A stretch of 64,000 nt of DNA, from NCBI GenBank assembly GCA_027563935.2, contig CM050446.2:33483501-33547500 (forward strand), given 5' to 3'. Positions 1-9,532 of the stretch are shown here, in pieces. The notes beneath the pieces were generated by a model. It saw only the letters and a list, made by a program, of their open reading frames with translations, had not been told where the DNA came from and did not search any database. This DNA comes from Costus lasius (lineage: Eukaryota; Streptophyta; Magnoliopsida; Zingiberales; Costaceae). The position numbers were made by a program, and so were the translations under genes. Every line of letters starts with the position of its first letter. Position 1 is the stretch's first letter.

Positions 1-440
1 ACGAAAACCCCGTGGAAGAATTCCAAACGGCGGCAAGCTCTCGTTGACGAGGACGTTTATTCTCCTCTTGTGAGCTCAAGGAGTTAGGCGGCGCAGGTAC
101 TCATTTTTCCTTTCCGCATTTTGTTCTAATTTAATTTTTTGCTTCTTTTCCCTTTTTTTCTCTTCCTTGTCTTTTTATCACGTATATTCTTGACGAATCT
201 TCTTGGTATCTTCTCAGCCTACTCTTGCTCTGTTTCCTTTTTTCGTTCGCCGTTTTTTTTTACTTGACCCCTTTTACCTGGCTTCTCTTACCCCCAGGAT
301 GTCTCAGTGTTTTTTTCTTTCTCTTTTTTTTTTTTAGTTTTCAACCATCTTCTCCCCTCCCCTAGCGTCGTGTGATGCTCAATGCCTCTTGGGCCTCAAC
401 AGGAGATGGCGTGATCGTATGATGCCAAAAAAACGAGCGA

Positions 441-693
441 ATGGTGTGTGTGTGTCTTCTGTGATGCCAGGGCACTTAGTGTGCCCATGAAGCCTAAAAA
501 GATTCGAACAATCGAGCGATCGAGGAAGAAAAAAAGTGGTGTGTGTGTGTGTCTTCTGTGATGCCAGGGCACTTAGTGTGCCCATGAAGCCTAAAAAGAT
601 TCGAACAATCAAGCGATCGAGAGAAAAAAAAGTGGTGTGTGTGTGTCTTCTGTGATGCCAGGGCACTTAGTGTGCCCATGAAGCCTAAAAAGA
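441..693. repeat. Tandem repeat, unit about 95 bp, three copies
   Basis: The unit starts with a GTGTGTGTGT run, continues through TCTTCTGTGATGCCAGGG and CACTTAGTGTGCCCATGAAG, and ends in an ATTCGAACAATC and A-rich linker. The GATGCC anchor recurs at 463, 560 and 653, so the spacings are 97 and 93 bp. Two diverged copies of the same unit lie at 54650-54800 in the opposite orientation inside the LTR of element F. This shows that the repeat belongs to that LTR family. Confidence 0.85.
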
Positions 694-800
694 AAACTTA
701 GATACCTATCAAAAGAAATTTCTCCTCCCCTCTCTTACCTTCTCCCGTTCCTGCGTTTTTTGTGATTCCCCGTCGTGTCCTTTTTTTCTAGCCGAGCGTT

Positions 801-816
801 GCTCCTTTTATAAGCC
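801..816 (-). promoter_or_regulatory. TATA-like box of the inverted LTR fragment
   Basis: On the minus strand the sequence reads GGCTTATAAAAGGAGC, a good match to a plant TATA box. A similar AATAAAAGGGG lies at the corresponding place in the LTR of element F (about 54522). It is called a promoter element only because of the motif and this conserved position. Confidence 0.35.
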
Positions 817-1048
817 ACCGCTTGATGGATTTTTCTTCTTCTTTTTGTTACCTTTTGTCGTATTCCACTTATCCGTCGAATGGCCCGACAGCTTTTTATC
901 CTCCTTCCTGGTCGGCCCTCCTCTTTTCTTCATTTGCTGGTTGTTTCCCTTTTCTTTTTTTTGTCTCCTTGTCGCTAGTGGCACATACCAAGTTTTTTCT
1001 TCACTGGATGATTTCATTTATAGTCAAAATAGATTTTGACTTCCCCTT

Positions 1049-2004
1049 GTTATGCGTGTATGCTTAATGTTTTGATCTGTAACCAACACATTTGCCTAGC
1101 CTGGTGCGCGTGTGCGTGTATGGCTGGAAACCAGGTGTGTTGTTCTATCCTTATTCCATTTAATTTGAAGTAGCTTATCTGTAGGCCATGAGGATGAAAT
1201 TTACTTTTCTGAGCTGATTTATTGATATATCCTTCCAACTTGATTCAGAAAGTAAATGTGTTTTTGGTGCGTGTAGCTTATCATATTTGTAAATTAAATG
1301 GAGTAGCTCAAGGTTTGGTCCTGCATAGATCACTTAGACCATATTGTCAGGAGTTTTGCTTCCCAAGTTCCCATACTCATCTAGTGGCTTCTTGAGCTTA
1401 ACAAAGAAGAGTCATTGCTTTATCTGGATATGCAGTTTAGCACTTGTAGATTGCTTCTTGTGATTTATCAGATATCCTTTCATTCTTGGCGAAGCACCTA
1501 CAATTTTGGGTCCAGTAGATGCTGGCGTTTGCTTGCGACGGGAATCCTGTATTTAATGTGGCCCAAACTGCAACCGTTTCAGGATGATCTGGACCCTTTG
1601 CTCCATCTTACTCAAATAGTTATACTGGTTAATTTGCGAGACTGAAATCCTAATTCATTTAGATCTAGTAAGCGATTTGAAACCTACACCCATGTGATCT
1701 TTCTACCTCAATAAAGAATATTGGTTGAGAATTTCTGTAAAAAGATTAACTTTTATGTTTTCTTTTTGTGCCAGCTTGCAAAGACAAAGGTCATTAATGG
1801 CTGTCTCTTCCCTGTTTGGAATGAGGAGTTGAAATTCTTTCTAAAAGAACCACTCGGTGTACTGAAACTGGCAAGCCCCTTTTTTCTGAATCTTAGGAGT
1901 AGGTCAGTTTTATGTAGGGTGAGGGGCTTTTGTGCTTCCCGCCATTTTTCTAAAAAAAGCCTCTGTGCTTTTCCTTCTTTAGTTGAATTCAGATTTTCTT
2001 TTTA
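1049..2004 (+). other. Host gene fragment (intron-like DNA around one exon)
   Basis: The base composition is that of plant intron or flank (T-rich, no repeats seen). The segment ends in a poly-pyrimidine tract followed by the acceptor TTTTTGTGCCAG just before the C2 exon. No other exon of the gene could be recognised in the 700 bp upstream. The left side abuts the inverted Tat-like LTR fragment and the right side abuts the broken end of element A. It could be an orphaned genomic island or a fragment carried by a transposable element; the sequence does not decide between these. Confidence 0.5.
1775..1870 (+). pseudogene. C2-domain protein, single exon remnant
   Basis: Thirty-two codons after the AG acceptor read AKTKVINGCLFPVWNEEL and then KFFLKEPLGVLKL. 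This is the central strand-loop segment of a plant C2 domain, with the characteristic KTKVI..xxxPVWNEEL signature. The closest type known to me is the small plant C2 proteins of the CAR (C2-domain ABA-related) and ARF-GAP groups. After GVLKL the normal continuation, a strand and loop with acidic calcium ligands, is missing; the frame runs into unrelated codons without a donor site. No start codon, other exons or stop of the parent gene are visible. It is read as a broken gene fragment, not a functional gene. Confidence 0.6.
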
Positions 2005-2089
2005 GAAAGAATGCATGGTTCAACAGGTGCCAAAAAATTAGGGGAAATGGTCACCGGAGGATGGGGAAGACGATGGAAGGTCGCCGGCA

Positions 2090-2425
2090 GTCGATCGGGC
2101 ACCGGAGGCGGCGGCGGCGGTGCTAGGGTTGCGTACACGGGTGTGTACGTGGCTGTGCAGGCGTCTGTCTTTTATAAAATGTCATGCACGGCCATGTATG
2201 GATACATGGCCCAGCCCGTGTAGCTCTCGGTCTCATCGCGCCAACTGAACTCACTTATGATGCACGGCCATGCATCGGTGCACGGGCATGCCCGTGCACG
2301 TCTCGGGTAAAAGTCTCCTCAGCTGTTCACGGCCGTGCACGCCTTCACGCCCTTGCCTGTGCAGCGCTCGGTCATGCGTTGGGAAGGGTTAACCGAGCCG
2401 TGCACGGCCGTGCATGGATGAAAAT
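2090..2425. repeat. Palindrome-rich spacer of element A (GTGCACGG dialect)
   Basis: This non-coding spacer contains a 22-bp perfect palindrome at 2278-2299 (half-site GTGCACGGGCA). Several shorter inverted repeats are built on GCACGGCC and GGCCGTGC, for example around 2188, 2262, 2328 and 2400. A phrase at 2260-2300 (ATGCACGGCCATG, then CGGTGCA and GGGCATGCCCGTGC) recurs almost word for word inside the LTR of the same element at about 6172-6217. The part nearest 2005 is GC-rich and resembles the leader that precedes the third ORF in element B. Confidence 0.75.
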
Positions 2426-2490
2426 AAAAACTGGAAAACAATAAAGTCTAAATGATGAAAATAAATAACAAAGCAAAAGAGTAAACAAGA

Positions 2491-2545
2491 AGTTGGGTTG
2501 CCTCCCAACAAGCGCTTCCTTAAGGTCACTAGCTTGACCGTCATG
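2491..2545 (-). other. Conserved pol-end block with hairpin (copy A)
   Basis: On the minus strand: GTCAAGCTAGTGACC, then TTAAGGAAGCGCT, then TTGGGAGGCAACCCAA. The last part can fold as TTGGG/CCCAA around an AGGCAA loop. The same block lies at 9494-9532, 39321-39370 and 48196-48246, always just after the last pol or protease codons and before the palindrome spacer. Its function is unknown to me. Confidence 0.8.
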
Positions 2546-2549
2546 ATGC

Positions 2550-3935
2550 TTATGGTGGGTCTGGTGGTGGTGAGGCTAAGTAGGTGGCATGTAGCCTCTG
2601 CTTTCGTTGTTGCTCATGAAGTACACCTATTAAAATGAGCATGAGATATAATAGTTTCTCTCTAACTGTCTTGACAGAACATGAATTAACAGAATGGTGA
2701 AACACATAGGCCGTCCCAAGGTCAACTAAAATTTTATCTCTAAATGGGTCCAACTCCTTCTTCTTTAAATCGGCTCTTGTGGCATCATCAGTGTGTGTCA
2801 TCATAGCCACTGTCTTGTCTCCTTCTAGACTAATCGGTTCATCGAGTCTATCTCCAAGGTGTTCAGGAAAGGTCTCTGGGAAGAGCTCCATCTTGCTTCT
2901 TAATTGTGCGGTACTTTCCTTCAACACCTCTCCGTTCTCCCTGGAACCTGAAAAACAGAATTGGTCATCAGTAGCAGGAAAATCAATTGACATATTGTTT
3001 CCATCAATGCGAAAAGTCATCATTCTGTGTGGGATATGGATTATAGCTCTGATCGCGGTAAGGAATGGTCTGCCCAATATAAGAGGGAAAAGTGGGTTCT
3101 CGGCTATGTCTAGAATAAAAAAGTCTACAGGGATAAATATTCCTTTAAATTGCAGTGGTATACTCTTGGGAATCCCCAGCGGGTGAAGTCTAGAGCCATT
3201 TCCAAACTGCAGTACTTGAGATGTTGATGTGAGAGTTCCCAAGTTTAGCTTCTCAAAAGTGATGAAAGACATGATGCTGACTCCAGAGCCTAAATCCAAA
3301 AGTGCTCTATCGAATACAGTGTTCCCAATCTTACATGGTATATCAAAACTACTAGGGTCTTCAACTTTGAGAGGTAGCTGCTTGCATGTGGAATCATTAG
3401 AATTCTCAGTAGATACTATTATCGTTTCAGCGTGGAGTGTGTCGAGAGTCTCATGACGTGGTTCCTCTTCCTGGTTTCCAGATGCTTCCTCTTCATCTCC
3501 CACGTGTTCAGCTTCAGATTCCTCTAATTGCTTAACGCCACTCGTCATGACGGCATTGCACTGATCTCTCGGATTTGCTTCAGGTTGAGCTGGGAGCATT
3601 CCTAGGTGTCTTAACAATGAACTGGTTCGCTGGTCCAGTTCTATGATCCGGCTCTCCATCATTTTCTGGTGGGTTGATACAGAGTCCACTTTCATGTTCA
3701 GCTGGCGAATCTGTTCACTAACAGAGTCATTGTGCTTCATTTGAGTTGCCATGAAGTTTTCCAACATTGACTCTAATCTAGACTTCTGTGGAGGATCTTG
3801 TTGTCTTTGGTTGACGGATGGATATTGTATTCTAGGACGAGGCCTGAAATTAGAAGAGAAGTTCTGATTAGAAAAATTAGCAGGAGGAACTTGCCCTTGA
3901 TTTAACCTGTAGGAGAATTCGGGTGATTTCTCCAT
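2550..3935 (-). pseudogene. Gag C-terminus and retropepsin-like protease, element A
   Basis: An open frame of 461 codons. The N-terminal part is asparagine/glutamine- and proline-rich linker, followed by a helical stretch (about residues 60-115) and an acidic segment. The protease follows: SFDIPCKIGNTVFDRALLDLG carries the active-site Asp in the Athila-type DLG motif instead of the usual DSG/DTG, and LGRPFLT is the distal strand. Athila protease normally leads into reverse transcriptase. Here the frame ends after a short unrelated tail rich in Gln, Arg and Pro, immediately before the pol-end block. The listed start is internal: the frame is joined to the upstream gag frame by a +1 shift near 3915. 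Confidence 0.75.
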
Positions 3936-4681
3936 CCCGGATTGTATGTGTTCGAGTAAGGGTTGTTCTGGTTCCTGAAATTCCCAATTGCGTTGACTTG
4001 TTCAGAAGAAGCGCTCAGGATGTGGCAGTTATTAGTAGAATGCCCTGTCACTCCACAAACATCACAAGTTAAAGAATTAGAAGCAGAGACATTAATAGAA
4101 TCTATCTTTGATGAAAGAGAGTCTACTTTTGCCATTAAAGAATCAATCGAGTTAGCATCAAACTTCCCTAACTTTCAAGTGTGCTGGCTCCTCTCTCCTG
4201 ACCACTGATAATGGTTGAGGGCCATGTCCTCTATCAACTCCATCGCATCATCATAATTCTTGTTCATTAGTGCCCCACCGGCAGCAGCATCTACAGAAAG
4301 TCTGGTCTGGTATAGCAATCCACTGTAGAAGGTGTGAATAATCACCCATTTCTGAAGACCATGGTCCGGGCACATCCTCAACAATTCTTTGAACCGATCC
4401 CATGCTTCATACAGGGACTCTCCTTCTCGTTGGGCAAAGTTGGTTATCTGATTCCTGAGCTGGGCGGTCTTTCTCGGTGGGAAATATTTTGATAGAAAAG
4501 CTTGTGATAGCTGTTCCCACACCCTAGCTCGATCCCTGAGAGAAAAAGGGAAGAGTCTCAATTTGATAGCATCAGGATGAGCGCCATTAATTTTTAAAGT
4601 GTCACAGCATTCTAAAAAGATAGATAAATGAAGGTTGGGATCATCAGTAGCTGCTCCACTGAATTGATTTTGTTGCACCAT
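3902..4681 (-). pseudogene. Gag (capsid region and zinc knuckle), element A
   Basis: The frame starts with MVQQNQFSGAATDDPNLHL and contains LRLFPFSLRDRARVW and FLSKYFPPRKTAQLRNQI, which are diagnostic of plant Athila-type Retrotrans_gag domains. CDVCGVTGHSTNNC is a CX2CX4HX4C zinc knuckle that would bind the packaged RNA. Upstream gag codons are missing or diverged. A stop at 4175-4177 separates capsid from knuckle, and a frameshift near 3915 separates the knuckle from the protease-bearing frame. Compared with element E, the two proteins are clearly homologous but distant. Confidence 0.75.
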
Positions 4682-5103
4682 CTATACAAGTGATGGCTTG
4701 ATCTCGAAGTTGTTAGCTTCGATAGCAGGCCGCGATATGCTCGAGTGTACACCAGAGATGGTGGGTGCTGCAAAGTCCTTCAAAGAGCGATTGGCTTCCA
4801 TCGTTTGAGCATCAGAAAATTGTCCTTCAAGCTTAAGTCTTTTCAAATTTCTTCTGACTTAGCGGAAAGTACGCTCTATCTCCGGGTCTCCAGGTACAAG
4901 TTCTCCTATTCGTGCTGTATTCCTGGGCATAAACAAGTACCTAGACAAAAGAGATTAGTAGCACCGCACCAAATAGAAAATCTACAACTAAAAACAAAGA
5001 GTAAAGAAATAATAGGTAAACAAACCGAATAAAAAGAAAAAAAATAAAATCTAGCTAAACCTACTCTACGAACTTTCTGATCGTGTTAATATTCGCAACC
5101 TAG

Positions 5104-5121
5104 TCCCTGGCAACGGCGCCA
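5104..5121 (-). other. Primer-binding site, element A (tRNA-Asp)
   Basis: On the minus strand: TGGCGCCGTTGCCAGGGA, complementary to the 3' end of plant tRNA-Asp, with one mismatch to the usual ...GCCGGGGA form. It starts six bases after the LTR end (TATCA, then AGTTTT), the normal spacing for Athila-like elements. On the plus strand it looks like the end of a tRNA gene, but no tRNA body is present. Confidence 0.85.
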
Positions 5122-5127
5122 AAAACT

Positions 5128-6533
5128 TGATAGGGGCCTAGACGGCTGCTACCGCAAGTGCACGGTCTATCGCGTAATAAAAAGATCGAACCCACAGGGA
5201 CTAGGGTCAAGTACTAACTGATCGGTCAATTCGTAGCTAGGTTAACAATTAAGGGAGAAATGGCTAAAATCCTAATGCAAGTAATTAAACTAAAACAGAC
5301 TTAAATCAAACAACGTAAAGAGCAAAGCAAATAGGGTTTTAGATCTATGAGAGATATTCGGGGTTTTAGGTTTCACCACAATGAAGCATGCAGAAATATT
5401 AAGGTTTGATGTTTAAATTGAGTTTTATCTTAGTTCTCAAGGTAATCCTTCCTAGGGTATAGACACGCTCCCTCTCAGGACACGGTCCGGTATCCAACTT
5501 AACTCAAGTCTCCTACTCTCGTGGCTTACCTAGGTTAAGTCAGATCCAATGGGATCTGTGAAGGATTAGGGTTCCTCGGGTTATTTCGAGTGCTCTCGCA
5601 ACACAAAATCACTAGTCTAGTCTAAGGGGTTCCGATGATCAAGGTTCATCTCTCAGTCCTTCCCTTGACATCTAAGACATGCATATGTATGGCCAGTACA
5701 TAAACATGAGATAAAACATCCTAAACATGAATAAGAACAAAGATAAGTAAAGAAATATATAGATCAAATATTAATATCAATCATTCTTACAATGGGCTAC
5801 GCTCAAACCCCGAAAATAGAGTTAAACTACAAGATTCATCATTAAATACATAAAATCTCTCATAAAAGTTGATTCAAACCAAAGGGAGGGGTAGATCCTT
5901 GATGGAAGGAGGTCCAGCTCGCAGATCCACGCCGGAACGACGAAGAAATCAAGCCGGAACAGTGTTGTCGCCCAAAAATCGCCCCAAAACCCTAAGGTCT
6001 CACCTTTTTGCTTCGTTCTCCGCAACGGCCTGATCAAATCTGGTGATTCTTGTCCCAAATCGTGCGTATCTCAGTTGGAAAGGTCTCCCTAAAATTTCGT
6101 TCAATTCCGAGCCAGGAATAGAATGTTACGGCTAAAATACCGAGCGCTTATCAAAGCTGCACGGGACGATGCACGGCCATGTATCGGTGCATGGGCACGC
6201 CCGTGCACGGCTCGGTTGAGATGATTCTAATGACTTACGATGCACGGCCGTACATGAATGCACACCCATGACCGTGCACTCTATAGAAGGCTCCAATTGG
6301 GCTAAAATTTGGTGTGTAGCTTCGTTTCATCGTGAGAAATCGTCCCATACCTTCAGATTCTCCAAATTCCATCAATTTTGAGGCCAGAAACCTACATTTT
6401 CATAAAACAAGGGAAAAGTGAAGACTCTGAAGAATATGAAGCATTTGAGTGCATAAATGAGACAAATCATGCATTTTACTCTAAAATAATAATAGAATTA
6501 AGTTACGAAATATCATATATTTGCATATCATCA
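5128..6533 (-). mobile_element. 5' LTR of element A
   Basis: The LTR is 1406 bp, begins TGATGATATG and ends CCCCTATCA on the minus strand, and borders a tRNA-Asp primer site. Its start and its segment near the 3' end (GAACCCACAGGGACTAGG on plus) match the LTR of element B (14048-15473) in order and partly in sequence, so A and B belong to related families. It carries the palindrome phrase at about 6172-6217. The bases next to the outer end (6534-6538, TTGAC) are the candidate target duplication, but A's other end is lost, so this cannot be confirmed. Confidence 0.75.
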
Positions 6534-6644
6534 TTGACCGGCAGGAATTACGGTGGGGCCGTAATCTGGTTCACGGGCCGTAATTTCGGGTCCAAAATCC
6601 ACAGAATATTTTGTCCCAAATTACGGTGGGGCCGTAATGAATAT
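6534..6644 (+). other. Element B spacer, left part
   Basis: Non-coding sequence with the inverted-repeat words TTACGGTGGGGCCGTAA (twice, near 6552 and 6620) and CACGGGCCGTAA. It is continuous with 9132 onward once the solo LTR between them is removed, because AATAT is duplicated at the junctions. What lay upstream in element B is replaced by element A. Confidence 0.6.
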
Positions 6645-9131
6645 TGATGGGGGTAGAGGCCATGACCCACGGAAATATAAGTGGAGCTTAAGGCTACCCT
6701 AGTTTATGGGTACCCTAAGGCACCCTTGCATTGCATGCATCATGTAGCTACATATGGTAGGTTTTGTATTTTTCTTTTTATGGAAATTATGTTGCATCAT
6801 GGTAGGATTAGTGCATGGTAATGTTGCATCATAGTAGGAGTAGTGTAATAAGCATTTACAAGTCATGTGGACAAGCTCAAGGCTAGCTCAAAGCTCACTC
6901 AACAAAGCTAGCTCCAAATATGGAAGGTCACTTCAAAGCCTCACTCAAAGTGAAGACTTGAGATGAAAGGAGTTCATCTCACCTTTCCAAATTCGTATGC
7001 CTCATCAATCATGGATTATTTCAGCCACCTCAAGTAATATGCGCTCATGAAAGAAGAAAAAATCAAGATCCCAATCGCTAAAATCAAGGAAGGCAATTAA
7101 TGGGATTTTTGTTCACACCATGGAAGGAAACAAGCCAACCATTCTATCAATCCTCTCCAAATTCGCCCAAGACAAGCATGGAAGCCTTGCCACCTCATGA
7201 AGCCACTTAAGGGAAGAATTCAAAAGAAACTCGTCCAAGCACAACATTCAAGCCGATCACATATCAAGAGAAAATCATCCATGGCCAAAGAAGGAAGGAT
7301 TGCCACCTTCTCTTGTCGCCCAAGCAAAGAGAATTCACCAAGCAAAGAAGGAATTTAGCCACAACAAAAATAGCAAGTTTCAAAGCCATCCACTCGCTTA
7401 TTACAAACAAGGAAAGGCATTCAAGGAAAGAATTTCGAATTTCAAAGCTTCATGCCCTAAAGCAATTCGTCCATGACCAAAGAAGGAAGGCAAGCTAGCC
7501 CCTTAGCCGAAGATGCAAGCAAGTCTTCAAGCAAATTCGGCCACACCATCTCTAGAAACAAAAAGGGAAGTTTTCAAGTCAAATCTCAATCAAAGGAGCC
7601 ATTGCCTCGACAGAGCATTGAAGACTATAATTTCTTTCCTAATTTGCTCTTTTGTAACGTTGAGGAAAATGTCTACAAACTCTTGTAATCGCATGGAACT
7701 TGTAGCAAGATTTGGATAATGAAATGTCGATTAGTTGCCTAGCAACCTTGGGTGCTTGTGTCACCCTCCCCTTTCCCCTTCTCATCTGAGGTGCTTGTGT
7801 CACCTATCTTCCCTTCTTCCCCAAGGGCCAAGGTTCCCTTCGCTAACCGTTTCTACAAAGACATCTCCATCAACTTGGCGCTTGGATCATCTTCTTTAAC
7901 CAACAAGGGGCGCACCTCCATCTTCTTCAACCTCTTGTGGCGCACCTCCATCATCATCTCAACAAGTGGCGCATCTCCTCTTCAAAGGATCTTTCATCAA
8001 CTTGGCGCAAGAGCATCTTCTTCAACCTTGGTGGCGCAACCTTCTCCATACCCTACAACAAACTCTTGACGCATCCATTCCCTCATCACCAACCATTGGC
8101 GAATCTAATCCATCTCCTTCATCAACACTTGGCACAAAGACCTTCAACCACTCTCCAAGGATCCACAACTCCAAGGGAACCTCCATGGATCAACTCCTTC
8201 AAGACATATAATCGGCCAAGCCTCTTTAACTTGACTCTATTGTTTATTTGCTTGGTTTGCCTTTGCTTAACTTGTTAAATCTTGTAGGTGGCGCAAGGGA
8301 GATCATCTTCTCACCTCAAGGGATAACCAACTTCAAGTGGCGCATCTTCAATCCTAAAGATCTCAGCCACTCTTGCTTGGATAATCTTCAACCGAAACTC
8401 TTCCCTTCAACCCTAGTTCGCATTTAATGCTTATTTGATTTATCTCATCACTAATAGACTTCATTTGTTCCTTGAAGGTCTCGACATCAAAGGGGGATCC
8501 ACAAGATGAGACATCTTCAATGACTCAACCATGTCCGAAACTTACAAGGGCCTCCCATCCAATAACTTGGTGCTTTGCTAGTGTAGCTTAAGTAGATTAG
8601 TTAAGCCTTCTTGTTAGCAAGAGGAACTTGGAGGCTTAACCTCCCCTCTTGATCTCTTTTTGTAAAAGAACTTTGGAATATTAAACCCTAATTTTATACT
8701 CACACATGTGTGAGTTTGTTGTGTTGGTGTGTTTGTAATGAAGCAACTCCTTCCATCAGAGTAGGACCGTTGAAGATCGGGAAGGACGATCCTTCTATTC
8801 TCAAGGATCGCATGGTGAGCGCTTCTTTACAATATTATCTTTTAATGTTTTTAGAAATGCATGTTTAGCCATAGAGTAGTTAACCACATGTTTAGTTATA
8901 GTTTTGTTTGTAAGAGCATGCTAGTTGCAATTTATTTTGTAGTTTATAATTGCATGCTTAGGTCTAATATTATCTAGCATATAATTTAGTAGCATATTAA
9001 TCTTCAGTTTTTATTTAAAATACCAAAAACATATTTTTGAAAGCCCCGTTAGATAACCTTGCATGCTAGCTTATTTTCCTTAGATTCATGTTTTCATGCT
9101 AGCCCAAATTGCATGCTTCCCCCCTACATCA
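6645..9131 (+). mobile_element. Solo LTR, 2487 bp, chromodomain-element family
   Basis: It starts TGATGGGGGT and ends CCCCTACATCA, and is flanked on both sides by AATAT (6640-6644 and 9132-9136). There is no internal domain, primer site or second LTR. Near its 3' end, 8735-8825 matches the LTR of element G (CTTCCATCAGAGTAGGACCG, then TTGAAGATCGGG and CTCAAGGATCGCA). It is therefore a longer relative of the G family, in the same orientation. The middle (about 7780-8110) has diffuse repeats of GGCGCACCTCCATC-like phrases. Small open frames inside are not gene-like. Most likely it arose by recombination between two LTRs of a full element. Confidence 0.85.
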
Positions 9132-9493
9132 AATATTACGGGCCGTAATTTAGCGTTGAGAATCTGCATTGTTTTCCGGCGACCTGAGCACGGCCTGGCC
9201 GTGTTCCTTGTCACGGTCATGATCGCTGAGGTCGCATTCCGCCGAACTCGTCACGGTGGGTGTCACGGGCATGTCGAGGGCCGTGCTTGCGTTCGCGTTC
9301 TTTCCATCACAGCCCAGCCGTGTCTGGGTCGGCTGGGTCTTGCGGCGTCGAACACGGCAGTGGGAATGGGTGTGCAGGTGGTCTACGGGCTCATCACGGC
9401 CGTGTCCATCATCACGGCCTGCCCTCATGTGTGTTGATGGGTCCGTCTTCTTCGTCGTCAATGTAAGTTGCTCATGCATTAGCTAATGACCTT
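9132..9493 (+). repeat. Palindrome-rich spacer of element B, before the pol-end block
   Basis: A GC-rich, non-coding stretch dense in ACGGCC/GGCCGT words (ACGGGCCGTAA at the solo-LTR junction, CACGGCCTGGCCGTG near 9190, CACGGCCGTG near 9396). Small overlapping frames on both strands here have low-complexity composition imposed by the repeated words and are not called. No integrase is found upstream of the pol-end block, unlike in element E. Confidence 0.6.
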
Positions 9494-9532
9494 AAATAAG
9501 CGCTACCTAGGAGGCAACCCAGAGGTTTTGAA
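9494..9532 (+). other. Conserved pol-end block with hairpin (copy B)
   Basis: AGCTAATGACC (just upstream), TTAAATAAGCGCT, then CTAGGAGGCAACCCAG. The AGGCAA loop sequence and the AGCGCT word are kept exactly, while the stem has changed relative to the other copies (CTAGG/CCCAG). It precedes a second group of inverted repeats (9690-9850) and the third ORF. Confidence 0.75.

Larger units (their letters stand above)
1..1048 (-). mobile_element. Tat-like LTR fragment (inverted)
   Basis: Read on the minus strand, this stretch has the same order of landmarks as the LTR of element F near 54.17-54.8 kb. They are a 20-bp block centred on AGTCAAAATC/TATTTTGACT (plus 1021-1042), a purine-rich tract, a TATA-like box, and tandem copies of a unit containing GGCTTCATGG and GCACACTAAG with CA-rich linkers. 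Outside the landmarks the two copies differ a lot, so this is an older or related LTR rather than a recent duplicate. The first roughly 0.9 kb of the F-type LTR has no counterpart beyond about 1048, where gene-like DNA begins. The other end lies outside the window. No coding potential was recognised. Confidence 0.6.
2005..6533 (-). mobile_element. Athila-like element A (gag-protease only, 3' truncated)
   Basis: On the minus strand the order is LTR (6533-5128), tRNA-Asp primer site (5121-5104), gag with zinc knuckle, protease, the conserved pol-end block (about 2545-2491), and a palindrome-rich spacer (2425-2090). It then breaks off at about 2005 against the host-gene fragment. There is no reverse transcriptase, RNase H or integrase between protease and pol-end block, and no room for them. 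The third ORF and the 3' LTR are missing because of the truncation. Frameshifts in gag show it is inactive. The layout matches non-autonomous gag-bearing LTR elements (TR-GAG type). Confidence 0.75.

Noticed and set aside
1775..1870. Functional C2-domain gene
   Set aside because: One exon only; the domain is cut after GVLKL and no start, stop or further exon can be placed.
5104..5121. tRNA-Asp-like 3' end on the plus strand (also 53231-53246)
   Set aside because: Only the last ~18 bases match; there is no cloverleaf, and the sites sit next to LTR ends, so they are primer-binding sites.
9096..9479. Overlapping frames on both strands in the element B spacer
   Set aside because: The region is dense in ACGGCC repeats, which favour long frames by composition; the first frame also crosses the solo-LTR junction.
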